A stretch of DNA of 64,000 nt from Casuarius casuarius (GCA_003342895.1 PTFA01000301.1:186001-250000); one strand, 5' to 3'. Counted from the stretch's first letter, positions 40,401 through 53,745 are shown. Notes: generated by a model from the sequence alone, not told the origin. Program-made: numbers and translations.

Positions 40401-41296
40401 AAGCTGATGCCCAAAGGAAAGACCTTGTGGCCGTGGAGATGGGGGAAGGAGCACTGAGTATTTCTCCTTAGGCTGCTATCACACCACTTACAGCCTGGCT
40501 CAACCAGAATGCTCCAGGCAGCCTGTAGTTCAGCTTAAGCCTTAACAGGTCTGACATGACTCATATTAAAAAAGAAGGTGTTGCAGCCTGGGGCTGGAAG
40601 TTTGGGGCTGGAATTCAAGCGGTCATTGTCAGCGAGGCCAGCTTTAAAGCTCAGTTGTCAGAGCAGAACATAAGCAGAACAGAACAGCATTTAAAACAGG
40701 ACAGAACACAGCTTAAAATACTTAAAGTTCACTAATGAGGCAGTGTATCTATAATATCTAATTCCAAGTAACAAGCATAAAGTACCAGGGCTGTGGGCTT
40801 AACTAAAGACCTCTGCTTATTCCCATGAGTCAAAGGACAGGAACAATCTCCTCCTTGATCGGCCAGATTTTTTGTAAGGATCATCACGCGGAAAATGAAG
40901 AGGCAGAAACTAAGTTCAGTTTTGCAAGTCCAAGGTGGGACACAATTCCCCATCCCCTCTGGGCATAAATTAGTAGCTATTACACCTCCTGCATGCATTA
41001 CTGACACAACCTCTCTTGATCCTCCAAAAAGCAGCAGCTTGGCCTTTGGTTGAAGTATGATTCCCCAGAGACAAGGGTAGAGCTGTGAGGCTGCAAAATA
41101 ATGATCTGGATCAAATAGCCATGAAAAATCACATCCAGGACTCAAAAGTGAGATAATGCCAGCTGTACCCCAAACAGTGGGGTGACAAAGAAAGGGGAGA
41201 AGAAACAGGTTTGGAGCCTTAAGCCTTAGCTAAACCTCAATTGGATAACTGCAAAAATACTGGTATGAAACATCATTTGCTTGCTCTTCTCAACAG

Positions 41297-41336
41297 GTCA
41301 ATACTGGACTTTAGCAATGCTGTGGTTTTCCAAAAG
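41297..41336 (+). other. Candidate micro-exon, 40 nt
   Basis: The plus strand has a strong pyrimidine-rich acceptor (tgcttgctcttctcaacag). It is followed by 40 bases ending TTCCAAAAG and then gtgagc, a strong donor. One frame is open (SILDFSNAVVFQK after one leading base). It is too short for coding evidence and rests only on the splice motifs. Confidence 0.12.
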
Positions 41337-41904
41337 GTGAGCTGGCACCCATGGAAGAAATCGTGATGGCCAGGAAGAGATTCAGAAAGACTGCTTCCTC
41401 ATAGGAAGGATTATAGAGGAGAGGAGAATTTCACCTAAAAAAGATGCTCCTTCAGAGGATACTCCTCTGCAGACATTTGCCTCTCCTTCTAGATAGATGC
41501 CTGACGTTTGTTATTTATGACAGTCTGCAGAGGGGTGGCTAGCGTGACACAACTGGAAGCTGCACCAGCGGCATCAGGAGCACCCTCCCACGCGTGCAGG
41601 AAGTAGGCTGCTTTTTCTTTTCCACAGCAAAACATTTCTTCCTGCGGCCAAACCTCACTGTGGTTCATTCTCTTATTTGCAAGTTTTAAATAAATGTTTG
41701 ATGACCTGTTTTGAGATCCTCAGATGAAAAATGTTATTAATTCACTATTATTTACACATATCTCACAGTGGAATCATAGCATTACAAACCACTTCCCCCC
41801 ATAACACAGGAAAACTTGCTTATTTTTTTAAAGCAAATAGCATAAGATGCCTTTATTTCAGCAAATCAAGAACAAATCATATAAAAGTTCTTGGCACTTT
41901 AAGT

Positions 41905-41918
41905 AAAAAAAAAAAAAA
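41905..41918. repeat. A14 homopolymer
   Basis: An uninterrupted run of 14 A. Confidence 0.95.
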
Positions 41919-44900
41919 CTCCTCCCTTGTTTCTGATTTATATCTGACTAACAATCACCCTGTAATACATACAATACACAAAATGGTCTTTTATGATTTA
42001 GTAATACTACACCAACAAAGTTTGAAACCTTGCTGTGGAACTCTAACCGTGCAATCAATGAAAGCCCAACAGCTAATCAATGGCAGCTTCATCAGTGATT
42101 ACTTTATGTAAGGGTGGCCTTGCTCAGGTCCTTGATTTAAAATCCTGAAGTTAATTCAAAGCAACATGAGGCAGCCAGAAAACCATTGTCTGCTTCCTAA
42201 AAACCCACATATTTGAAAGTTATCTATCTGACATACAAAAGAAAGCCTACTGCTAATAATCACCATGAAAGTAGCAGAGGATTTGATAGCATACCAAAAG
42301 ATTAGAGTAATCAAAGACTGTATTCTTTAGGAAAAAAATAATAAAAGAAATACTTTTCAATATTTGTACAAGTCTGCTAAAATAGGAACTGGTAAAGCCA
42401 AGCTTTCAACTAGTAAAGAAATAATGAATGGATTGCCAGCTTTTCCTGTTAATTAACTGTTGTAACATTCATAAAGTTTCAGTGTTTCAGACAGGCTTAG
42501 ATGAATTTATATATAATTCCCTCTGAAATTCAGAGGCATTTATCAGATAAACAGAATTAATCTCCAAAGTTCCCTCGCTGAATGCTATGGAATTTAATTC
42601 CAAAAGTAGCTTTCATACCTGCCCCATCACAATTTAATGTTAATAGCTTTTTGCAATTCAGTGAAAGTGTAGCTCAATTTGTAAGTCTCTTACTGTGAAA
42701 ACATAAACTTCAAAAAAACCCCACTGGAAAGGAGAAAAGCTGGTAACAGTAGCAGAATGACCCTGCTTGTTCAAAGAAACATCTGCCAAGAAGAGGAGAA
42801 GAAGGCAATCCTGAGCTGATGGCTGGACTAACTGATGGAAAGGCACGGTGCAGCTATGGCGGAAGAAGCAGGCCTCTTCAATACTTTTCCAGATTTTCAC
42901 TGATTCATTGAGGCCAAGAAATTACAAACAGCTTATTTAAAATGCATGGGAACAGATCATCTCCTAAGCTGAATAGCAAAAATCAGCAAGGCTGAATATG
43001 CAAAAAATATGCAAGACTCTTACTGTCTTCCAATCTCAGTTCGCCCACCTCCCCTTTCTATTGCCTTTTCTACTCTGTATCAAACTTCTCCAGGTCTCCT
43101 GATCTCACCTACCATCCAGGAAAGCACCCCATCTACAAAGACTTTGAACCTTATCCAAAATTCAAAAATAAAAGATTAAATTTACTTCAACAAAAAAAGA
43201 TGAAAGGTGCAAAACACGTTCCTTGAATCTATCCAATCTAAGGCTAGGCCTTATTGACCAATTATTAGATGCATCATAGGAGTTGGAAAGAAGCTATGCT
43301 CATGTGTCAATCATCAGATGTTAACCAAAATCTTTTGTAACCCAATCTTTAACATTTTTTTACATAAATGCTCTATTTCATCCTTAATTCTGGGATTATT
43401 TATGCCATTTTATGTCAAGACTAGAGAAAAAACAAACTCCTCAACACTTGGCCTTTTCTGTAGGCAGTACCACACTACTGAAAAATTACTGAAGTACTTG
43501 GTCTTCGTTATAGAAACAGATCCTACAGTTAAGAGAATTACTTCACCGTCAAGGAACAGGCAAAAATATAGCATTAAGAAAGCTAAATTCTGGTAGGACT
43601 ATGCATATGCTTACCTTTACAGACCTGAGAGTAGACGCTGAAATCAATACAGTTACTTTTATGGATGAAGAGAAGACTATGTCTAAGCATCTAAAAGTTT
43701 AAGATCTAAGACCTAAAATGCAGGATATTTAAATAAAATCCATGACCAGAATTTAATATTTATTAGTATTTTTATTTTCTGCTTTCTCTAATATGGTTTG
43801 CAGTTTAAATAAGAGAAGCACTGCTTCACTATGCTGCTGGTAGGTGTGCTTAATAGGTCCGCTTAGAAATAAAATATATCTGCCTCCATTGTATTTGCTA
43901 GAAGAAAAACAACAGGAAATTCATGGGTCATGGAAAGATCATTGGTCATGGGTACATTACTACGTGCCTTTTTGGAACTCACCTTTGGCTGAACTACATG
44001 CTTCATTTTTTAAGAGCTGAAGATAAAAAAAAAACATTATTTTTATAGAAACTGAAAAAACAAAATAAATTAAAACTGTTATTTTTTTAACAAGATTAAC
44101 AACGCGATATAACTACCACTGAACCAGAGGTGCTACTTCAGCATTACACTAACCTCCTATGTACAACTGCCTTCAACCTGTATTGTTATTTGGCAATAAC
44201 CAGCCACCAATTGTCACTATACCTTCTTTCTACCTCTTCTGGATGTTACTTAGCTATCAGTTTTTAATAATTTTGTGCCTAAACATAAAAATCAATATTA
44301 TTTTTTTCTGAAGCTTGGACAAAGTTTACTCTTAAAACATTAACTTTTAGAAAAATGCATTCATCTTGGTACTTTTTGGTATTTGGTTGCTTTTGAATAG
44401 ATTTTTCCTTCCATTTTTTATTGCTTGGTGTCATGACTGTTTTTTTTCTTCTTTATCAGGGAAATGACAAAACAAGAAAAACTTTCCAAAGATTATTCAC
44501 AGTTGGTAATTCTGAAATAACAAGCAGTAACTCCTCCCACCGGCCACCAGACATAGCCCTTCAACATTATTAAGTACTTCTAGTTCCCCAAAGCTAGACA
44601 ATTCCCAAAGTGCCTTCTTTATTGCATTTTTTTATTGATGAGATTTGTCATTTTACGGAATGTGGCATAATAGAGTGCAATTTAGTCACTGATGCACACA
44701 AATGTTACCTTATTGCAATGTGTCAGCAGCAATAATCTTCTTTCAAATACGCTGAGAAGCAGCCATAAACCTTCTCCTGCCAGAGGCAAGTTCTAGTGAG
44801 TCAAACTGTCAGTCCTGTTAAAATATCTTCACAGACTGTGTTTTTAAGATCTATGTTCATCAGAAATAGTAATAATTAAGATGCAAAAGTAGTTCAGTTT

Positions 44901-45687
44901 TAGCATGTCCCAAAGAAAATAGCCACTGGATTATCTCCAAAGTTTTCAAAACACTTTATTTGATCTCTTTTTAATGGCTCTGTGTGAAAGCCTTGGGGAA
45001 GACATGAGGCCCAGATACTATTTGCATGTCTTAATCATCTCAGGAAATGGATGATTAGATGGCACATAGAAATCAATAAACCCCAGGAAAACTTGTTATC
45101 ACTCCTGTTGATAACAAAGCTCCCACAAACTGAGAGCTGTTAGGAGCTGACCTCTCATTTCTACGGATCAAAACTTTTTTCCATTAACCTCAGTGAAAGT
45201 TTTACTTTTAAATTCAACAGAAGTAGAAACAAATGAAAGTCCGATCCTCTCTTCAAGCTTTATAACTCGGTAAATAAAAGGTACTATAGCATGCAATTGC
45301 ACAAAGCAGAAATATTCATTAAAAAGAAGAATTTTCCCCCCAAATACTAGAAAACACTTGATACTTGCTAACAGAAATGGAGATATTTCAAGATACAAGT
45401 TACAGAACTGGCATTTTCACTAGAAGCAACCTGAACTAAATCATTCAATCACAATTTATAACTAGAAGTGGAACACTGAACAGATTAAAAAAAAGGGAAC
45501 TTGTCCACCAAATTTGTTTCTGAATAAGCCAAAACCATAAACTATGATCGTCATTCACAGAGAAATAGCTCCCAGAGCCAGTAATTCTAGGAGTGACAGA
45601 CAGGCACAGGAGACCCTGTAAGTATTGCTAGAGACCAGGTATAGGGCTAGAATCACAAACTACTCAGTAATAATTTTGACTACAGCC

Positions 45688-45835
45688 TTGGCTTGTGGCC
45701 CTCAGGAAATCACTTCATTTCTACCTCATTTTTTTTCACTTACACAAGGAGGAGGATGTACACTTCCCTATAAGCCTATTTCAGTGGGGTAGGGGGCAAT
45801 TACTTATGAATTGTAAAGCTTTCTGAGGCAAGAAA
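45688..45835 (+). mobile_element. MIR-like ancient SINE fragment
   Basis: The segment follows the order of a MIR-type SINE. It begins ggccctcaggaaatcacttc, with atttctacctc. A degenerate 'cctcatctgtaaaatggggat' equivalent follows (tttcacttacacaaggagga, then ggatgtac). The tail is ttatgaattgtaaagctttc with tgaggcaagaaatc, which matches the 'tgtaaagcgctttgag' region of related amniote elements. It is old and diverged, and its edges are approximate. Confidence 0.5.
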
Positions 45836-46663
45836 TCACTCTTGCTGAAGTTTTGTATTTTAAAAAGCCTGCAATTTTCATAAATCTACCTCTAACCTGT
45901 TCACAGCACTAGAAAAACTAACCTAAGTTCTGACTGTGCTTCCAGATCAAAATAAAAGTGACCTAAGAAAGTACAAATGAAATATATCAATACCAAACAT
46001 TGACCCTTACTGTCCCTGGGGAGAATTTTCTGAGCAACAGGGATGGTGATGAATTGCAGCACCACTGCAATTAGCACGACTGAAATTCCTAACCTAACTA
46101 GCATTCCCACACCAGAAAGTCATATAGCACATATATCTCTGTCTGTCTCCAAGATGAGTTTGTCAATGACTTGAGTTTTTTCATTTATTTTTGGTACATA
46201 CACATTCCCATTTCATGTTTTACATGAACAGATAGATGGATGGAAACCTTACCATGCTGAAAGAGATTCCAGCCAGCAAGTCTGAGATATTGCTTTTCAT
46301 TTTCCTTTATACCATCCTTAATTTTTATCTTGTTTTTCTCATAAAGCAATTAATGCAATGATTGTTCCATCAGCTGACAAAGAATAGGAATACCAGTGTA
46401 ACCCAGAGCTATCCATCAAACTTCAAGTATTTAACTGTGGAGTATAATTAACTGTAGGCTCCATGCACAGGCAACAGTAAGTTACAGGATTTGCAGAATA
46501 AGACTCATGTAAGATCAGTACCATTCCCTGGAGGTGCCTATCTCTTCTTAATGATTATAGAGAGAGTCTATGGTAATGTAGTTTCTCATCTGATATCCTC
46601 AGATAGCTGGGAGAATGCTTGGCCCTCATATTCTCAGTCTAGCGTATTTTCCAATCTGTTTGA

Positions 46664-46700
46664 ACATATCTGAATACAGATATGTCATATTAAATATGAC
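46664..46700. repeat. Two adjacent small hairpins
   Basis: The first hairpin pairs acatatctg (46664-46672) with cagatatgt (46677-46685) around a 4-base loop. The second pairs gtcatat (46684-46690) with atatgac (46694-46700) around a 3-base loop. They share the bases gt at 46684-46685, so they cannot both form fully at once. Confidence 0.9.
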
Positions 46701-49180
46701 CAGCATCAGGAGCAAGAAGCTCTCAGAAGCCAAACGCTAATGGATCTACCTAGTACTTGAATTGGGCATCACCTGGAAACCTTGAACGTATTAGATGTAG
46801 ACTACTGCTTTTGATATTGTATTTTACCTTGGTCTATGTGTACCATTGTCCTCTAAAAATTCTTTTATGTAGTGAATAGTCTTATGTTGACTGAAAGGCA
46901 CAATGAAAATAAAATCTGCAAATTTTTTTAGTATATTAGGCATATTCTAATAATCTTAGTCTTTCTCTTTTTTATTAGCAACTATCTATGGCAGGCTACT
47001 TTTGACAACAGTGGATGGCTTTAGAAACTGAAAAGCACTTAGTTTGTCCCCTGAGACCGAAAGCTTCAAATCCCTACTTTTAACTTGCTCTAGGCTTGAG
47101 ACATGATTCTGTTCTCCTAAATGGCAGCACTATACACTGCTGCAATTCCACTGGGTCATTCTTTATTTAAATTCTCGTTAAGAGAGGCATGGGTAACATT
47201 ACATTTGCAATATACTTTTCCAGATTCTGTATTTTGAAATCCAGCTATAAAGCTAAAGCAGTTCTTTCATTAACTCACAAATGCCAGACAGAATACTTGC
47301 TTGGCAGCCACATGCAAGTTTTTGGAATGCTTACAGACAAAAATCCTTTCCCCTGACCGAAACAATAAAAGGAATTATACCCACAGCTTTGGTCTGAGGA
47401 TTTAAATATAATATAGCTGGAACAGAAAGTTAATGGTACAACAGTGTTGTCTGATACAGCATCATACAATATTCTGATCCCATTGTCCTTTCGAGGATAA
47501 TGGGGCACCATTATACATTCAAACTGTGCAAATGTCAAGAGAGAAAACCACAGTGTTTATTATTTTAAAATCTATTTTTTGTGCATTGCAACCCAGAGGA
47601 AGAGACAATAATACAGTACTTGTAAAAATGGCAGTAAGAAATACATTTAAAAAAATCCAGCTAAAAAAATGTTAGTAGAGATACACTTTCCACAGACCTT
47701 GGGCTAGACATTGAGCAACTTAAGATTCTCTGGCCCCAAGTCTGCATCAAACTAATTTCCTCCAAATGGTCTACTGCTTAGGGCAGCTCTTCAAAAAACT
47801 GTTAATGAAACATACTATAAATAGAAGAAAAAAAAATGTACATTTTCCTCTTTGCTTTTAAAATTTAGGTTTTCATTTTGATTACATAAGAGATCCCTTC
47901 ATGTCTTGAACTTGCTTGATCTGATTCAGTATACAATTTCCTAAAATATTTTTAGCACATAAATGTTTTTGGAAGCTCCATTACAAAGAATATGGGCCCT
48001 TATCTCATTCTTTTGCATTCTTTTTCTAGCCTCTTTTATCAAAAAATTATGTTCAGGTTTCTAATGTAATTCAGGTTGGGCACATTGATAGGGTATCAAT
48101 TCCACATATTCTATCCAGGGGGAACCAAATTCTTCTGAAATCAAAATTCAACCTATTCTTACTTTCGTATTACTTTCTATTTACTACCACTAATATTGTT
48201 GTATAACACTGTGTCCAATATATATATACTTCAGGAAATTAATGAAGCAGCCCCATCAAACTCCAGGCAAATCTTCATTAAAGTTGGCATGCTGCACTCC
48301 AGTGAGTACCTAAGAGGGTAAACAGTTTCATCAACCCTAAGTGCCTCTGGCTGCAAAAATACTATACAGTACAAAATCCTACCACACCATTCCACAAGAA
48401 AACACCCTTTCAAACTCATAAATCCGTTAAGCCAATGCATCAACACTTCATTGCCTTAAACTGCACTCTTTCTCAAGAAATTCAAAACAACCTGAAGGGG
48501 ACTTGGCTTTGAATCTGACTTGTCATCTTAAGCTTACGAAAAGGAGAGTCACAAGCAACTACTGACAGTTGTGCCCAATATAAGTCAAAGTTTCATTTAA
48601 AACAGGCTTCTTCCCTTCTTTTTTCTAATCTGCAAGAGTACAATCAGTAGAGAAATACCAGTCCTATGTAAGTTTTCCTTAGTCATAACCTCCCATTTCC
48701 AGCAAGTTCATAAACAAGTAGTGTGGTTTGGGCTAGTTTCATTAATGAAATACACACCTTCAGCTCAGGACACAGCATATTAGCTCAGAACACAAGTCTG
48801 AAATTGCTCTCTGGGCAGTAATGAATCATCTTCTATCAGTCTTAAAGGCCAGACACTCATTCTCATACTGATAAACCTCACTGAAGTATTGTTGGTTATC
48901 ATGGTGTCCCTTAAGAGTCCTAGTACAGAGTTCATAGAGCAAACCTTGAATTTCTGAGAAAAAAAGCTTATCAGAGTTCCCATCATGCACCCTTGCCATC
49001 TTTCAGGTGGATGCGCCCAGTCCAGGATACTCTCTATCGCAAGGGGAGCTTTTGGTTTCCTCTTCTAGATCTGCTTCTCTTTGCACAAGGAACCAAGAAA
49101 CTAAAGCCAGGTCTCACATTTTAGATAACTAATTAAGCTAATTAGCTCTTTATATCTGATTTCTTCCCATGAACAGGTGA

Positions 49181-49198
49181 ATATTATATTATATTATC
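49181..49198. repeat. (TATAT)n microsatellite
   Basis: atattatattatattatc: three units with a 5-base period. Confidence 0.85.
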
Positions 49199-50532
49199 TA
49201 TTTAAAATGGGGTCAACCCCCAGGAGGCAATGAGACACTCTCCCCAGAATGGCTGACATAGCGCAGCACTTAGGTAAGACATTGTCTTTGGATTTGAAAG
49301 AACCAGATCCAAGTCTTTGATACAGGTAGAGCAGGATCTTGATGACTAGGCACTGCATTTCAGAACAATCTTGCCCACTTTTTCTGTGACAAACATGCAA
49401 TATTCTGATACAGATTTTCTTCATTAGCTTAAAAATAGACAGTGGGCAAGAATGCCATTTCCCACCACTTTTAGCATAAGGTAATATGCTTAACAAAAAT
49501 TTAGTTCTACCCAAATAAGTTAAGAAAACCTTCACCATGAGTTCCTCATATGTACTAGCCCTCAAGAATCAATGTTTTCATTAATCCTTATCCAGACCTA
49601 CCCACAACTACTAGCTAAGTTGGCTACATCCCTGTCTTTAAAGCACTTAGTAGCCTAGGCCTAACCAGTCACTTAAAGCTCTCTTAAAACCAGAATGAAA
49701 ATCACAGACAATACTTTTTCCCCTCTGGTACCATGGGATTTTGTACAATAACACTGAAGCCTCCCTGTGTGGGAGACAGAGCATTTTCAACAACTGGTAT
49801 GAGGCCGTACAAGGAATCAGCTTGCTTAGGAGCTATGGACCATCACAAATCTTCTGCTCTAAAGATGAGGCATGGTTGTTTGACTTCGCATTCTGTGGTA
49901 AACACATAACTATGTTATACAACAGCATTATGTTCCATCTTTAAATTGAGCTTTGTGTAGTTAAATCATATATATGTCCTACACATTACACAGTATATTT
50001 TCACTTATAAGAGAAGTCTAAATAGGAAAATAAAAATAGATATAACATCCTAAATCACACTAACATATGAGTCAATATGTTAAACTGAATCAATATAAAA
50101 ACTATAAAACCAACTATCACAAAAAGAGACAGAAAACATGCTGCAGAATTAAAATCTGTGAAGACAGCTGAAGTTCTACTCAGCTTAAGTTGAATTTTAT
50201 TTCTTACTTTTATATACATGCATGTACTATATAAAATCTTAGAAATTTATTATTTGGTCTCACCATTTGGTCTCATTATCCAAGAGAATTTAAATTCCAA
50301 ATAGAAATCAGAATAAAAATGCCATTTTACAGGTTGCCACTTTACTTACAAACAGGACTAAATGAATAAGATTTTCAAGACAAACACACTGAAATAAGAT
50401 TTCTCTAATATTTGACAATATTAACCTCTCTCTTGCAAGAAAAGTAAAATTCCTTCCTTTACCTTCTACCTTTAAGTTGGTCAAGCTCAATAAAAGGAAC
50501 TAAATTGCTATTTTATAACCCTTTTCTATTAA

Positions 50533-51365
50533 GATCATAGAATCATAGAACAATTTAAGTTGGAAAGGACTTCTGGAGGTCCCCAGTCCTGCTCAGAGCA
50601 AGGGCACCTAAAGCAGGTTGCTCAGGGCCATGCCTAGCCGAGCCCTGGAAGTCTCCGAGGATGGAGACTCCTCAGCTGCCCAGGGCCCCACTCCAGTGTT
50701 CAACCTACCTCACGGGGAAAACAGCTTTCCTTGCACCTACTTGGAGTTTCCTGTGTTGCAGCTTGTGTCTGATGCTTCTCGTCTTCCCACTGTGCATCTT
50801 CCAGGAGTCTGGCTTTGTCTTTCTCCATCCTCCCACCACACAGTTGCAGACAGCCATAACATCTCCCTTTCACCTTCTCGTCTGAAGACTGAACACACCC
50901 AGCTCTCTCAGCCTTTCCATGTGCTCCAGACCCCAACCATCCTGGTGGGTTCTGCTGGACTCGCTCTGATAATGTCTTGCACTGGGAAGCCCCAAACTGG
51001 AGACAGTACTCCACATACAAGCGCCAAATAGGGCAGAATCATCAATTCCCTCAGCCTACTGGCTACACTCTTGCTAACAGTCCAGGATGCCTTTGGCCAT
51101 CTCTGCCACAAAGGCATGTTGCTGCCTGATGTTCAGTTTGTCCACCAGGACCCCCAGGTCCTCACCTGCAGAGCTGCTTTCTTTCCTGCTGGCCCCAGCC
51201 AGCGCTGCTGTGGGGGTTATTCTGTTCCAGGTGCAGCACCGTGCACTTGCTTTTGTTGGACTTCATGGGGTTTCTCTCAGCCCCTTTCTCCAGGCAGTTG
51301 AAGTCCCTGGGAGCAGCAGCCCTCCCTTCCAGTGTATGTACCCCCCAGCTGGGTATTATGCCCAA
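50533..51365 (-). mobile_element. CR1 LINE fragment (copy B), longest in window
   Basis: This is a CR1 retrotransposon fragment of about 830 bp in minus orientation. The left edge shows two copies of the 3' tail unit in reverse complement (atcatagaatcatagaa), then gttggaaaggacttctggag and tgctcagagcaagggcacct. The body contains CR1 ORF2 blocks in antisense, including cagtactccacatacaagcg, gtccaccaggacccccaggt and cagctgggtattatgcccaa near the right edge. Retention of two tail units suggests a fairly young copy. It shares its subfamily with the copy at 35934-36358, over the part they have in common. Confidence 0.97.
50700..51365 (-). pseudogene. Decayed CR1 ORF2 C-terminal coding region (copy B)
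   Basis: On the minus strand, CR1 ORF2 C-terminal residues are recognisable, but they fall in different frames. NKSKCTVLHLEQNNP lies in the frame that ends at 51162. SKSVASRLREL lies in the frame spanning 51117-50908. VEYCLQFGASQ lies in the frame spanning 51020-50700, which continues to DEKVKGRCYGCLQ. The frame changes and stops show that frameshifts broke the reading frame after insertion. The domain that would lie upstream (endonuclease and most of the reverse transcriptase) is absent. The 137-codon open frame on the plus strand here is antisense to the element and is not a gene. Confidence 0.85.
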
Positions 51366-51798
51366 GTTTTTGAATATGAAATATTTAAATCTAAAAAGAG
51401 AAATCTTATAAAAGCAAATCTAGCTGGAGATACTGACTTGGATTTGCACTTTCTGAAAAAGATTAAAACTGATGGCTGAGTGTTTCAGAATACCCCAAAT
51501 TACACTCCTGGTGCATGCCATTGTATTTGTTGAATGTTCTCTGGCAGAGAAAGGCGAAAACAGATTTCAAAACCTCTACTCCCTTGTTATGATATGATTC
51601 AGGGCATTTAGATCATACTGTTTTGTATCTCCCTACAAGTTTTCATCACAAACTTCGGGCTTTCATTCATGTGCTATTGTAAAACATATTCTCCTGAATG
51701 CCTCATAAAGCTTTTCCACAGACACAACAGTTTCTGTTGCTCACACTAGATAAGTTAGTCAGTGAAAGAGAGAAACTTCTACATTGTGTTCCGAAGTG

Positions 51799-51821
51799 TT
51801 TTTTTTTTTTTTAAAAAAAAA
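51799..51821. repeat. T14 followed directly by A9
   Basis: Fourteen T run straight into nine A. This could form a 9-bp T:A stem or a bent, easily melted site. It lies about 430 bp right of the CR1 copy. Confidence 0.95.
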
Positions 51822-52021
51822 TCACAAGGAATTGTTTAGTTAAGAGTTGTTGGGTTGTTTGTTTTTGATTTCACCCCTCAACCAAATCTTTCTGAAGATG
51901 AAAGTTGGAAAGATACTTAATCACACATAGTTAATTTACAACTGCTACAGTTTAGCTAGTTGCCCAAAGTCCAAAAAGACAGACTCAGACCTCCCATAAT
52001 GAAATGCTTGTGTTTACAGCC

Positions 52022-52062
52022 AAGAGAACTGATTGAGGCTCACAGAGAAGAGAACTGATTGA
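52022..52062. repeat. Direct repeat, 15 bp, period 26
   Basis: aagagaactgattga occurs at 52022-52036 and again, without change, at 52048-52062. Confidence 0.9.
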
Positions 52063-53745
52063 AGCAGTTCATGGATCTTGGATGTCCATGCCAATGAACT
52101 CCAAGTATAGTATTAAAGGCTATTTTTCCTCAAAAGCATAATGCAAATGTTGGAGTAAATATTTTAATACAAATATATATTTTTCGGGAGAAAACATTTT
52201 TTTTTAATATGTCAAAATTATGGTTTCTTTATGAAGAAATAGTTATGGAGCTGATCTGTTTTTCAGTTTGTCTTTGATAAAACTCACTTGCTAACATTTT
52301 ATGGCAAAGGGTGCTTTACTGGAGTTTGTTAAGGAAGGACTCTGAGGTTAAGATAGCAATTCTAGTCATATTAAGAATAATAAAACAAAATAACCATAGA
52401 ATTAATGGATAGTGGTTATACGAACTGAAAAGAGGAATCATGCAGAGTAAGAATTAGGCTTTAAATATTCTATAGTTTACGTAACTCCTGTAAGTATCAG
52501 GTTGTCAACACTGAGTAACTTCCAGGCAACACTGCAACTTAGCAGCCGAAATAATAGTTACACAAAGTGAGAGAGAGACAACCAAAATCCAAGCAGACAA
52601 AATGTTCACATAAGACATGAAAAATCCATTTTCACGTCCCTGCACTAACTGGTACTATAAAATATCTGTATATTGGCTATTCTAAGCTGTCCTACGCCTG
52701 TTTTTCTGTCGGCTACAGGGTGGGAGGGAGGGATAGGGTTATTGGTTTGAGCGTTCTGTCCCTGTGTGGAATGGAAGTAGTTTTGAAATCTCAACAAACT
52801 TCGTATGATAGGAAAACTAAGTTCTTCTGAACTCTCCCTGATATATTTTCAAGATTCATTGCCTATATATTTACACATTTTACAACATTTCTATGCCTTA
52901 TTTTCAGAAATTGATTAAGAAAAAAAGTTAACCCTCTGGGCAAAATAAACTGCAAACTGCAAATCCTTGGGCCAATAAATGTACATTGAGCACTTTTCCT
53001 TGGAAAAATGGCAGAAAGCAGTATCAGGCTCACTCCCATGGTACTTCCCCTTCCACAGTGAGCATCTATCTTTTGATAAGTCATTAGAAGAGATGACATG
53101 TATCCCGGCACAACTAGATCCTAGGGAAAAGTTGACAGATGTTATAGTATAAATCAGTTCTGATGCACATTGTGCTGCCTCCAGAGGTATCTTCTGGTCT
53201 TCTACTAAAGGTTACTGAACCATATATAATATAAAAATGCAGATACAATCGTAAGGAATAAATGTAAGGTTCTGTTCTACCCCACTTAGAAAGTCTAATG
53301 CATGAATAATGTTCCATCTGCACAATGGTCAAATGTGACTGAAATTGATTTTAGATGTACCACATGGAGCAGCACAGACCTTAACAAGCTTAGTGACATG
53401 GGGGACCTTGTCAAGAATCTGTACAAAATTCATGATACAAGAAATTTCTATAAATGAGAATCTGGGACAATGAAGAATGGTGGTTATGTTACAGGAAACT
53501 TTGGTACCAAGTAATCAAAATGAATCACATACGGAAGGCATTCTTAAATAGAATATAACAAGGTTTAGTCACATTAAATTTATAATGAACATGTGAAACA
53601 TGTCAGATGTGCAGCTACATATCCTGACTACTAACATTTCTGGATGCATGAATAACGTGAGAGCAATGGGAACAAAACAGTCTTCTGCTAACAAGTTTAG
53701 CTGGATAGGTTTTTTGCCTGCAGCTTTAACCTTTCCACAACCTAC

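Larger units (their letters stand above)
37426..45687. other. No gene seen; unique AT-rich DNA
   Basis: The longest frame is 137 codons at 40732-41145 (minus), in a slightly GC-richer stretch (40.2-41.6 kb). It has no recognisable domain and no flanking exon. Within 40590-40613 the word ggggctggaa is repeated, and 40659-40712 has imperfect CAGAACAG units. The 40-nt candidate micro-exon also lies in this stretch. Nothing else can be named. Confidence 0.55.
45836..50532. other. No gene seen; unique DNA
   Basis: It contains the paired hairpins at 46.66 kb and the TATAT repeat. The 123-codon frame at 49194-49565 (minus) shows no domain I recognise. Confidence 0.6.
51366..53745. other. No gene seen; unique DNA
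   Basis: It holds the T14A9 tract and the 15-bp direct repeat. No recognisable coding unit or repeat body is present. Confidence 0.6.

Noticed and set aside
40577..40735. Possible LTR or tandem-repeat block (ggggctggaa twice, CAGAACAG units)
   Set aside because: There are no terminal TG...CA ends, no polyadenylation signal placement and no second LTR.
40732..41145. Minus-strand open frame of 137 codons
   Set aside because: There is no recognisable domain, no splice context and no ribosomal-start preference that can be judged. A frame this long can arise by chance in 64 kb.
49194..49565. Minus-strand open frame of 123 codons
   Set aside because: I considered a repeat-derived origin but found no diagnostic words of CR1, LTR or DNA-element proteins.
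50618..51031. Open frame of 137 codons on the plus strand
   Set aside because: It is antisense to the CR1 copy at 50533-51365. The real coding sense is the minus strand, where ORF2 residues are recognisable.
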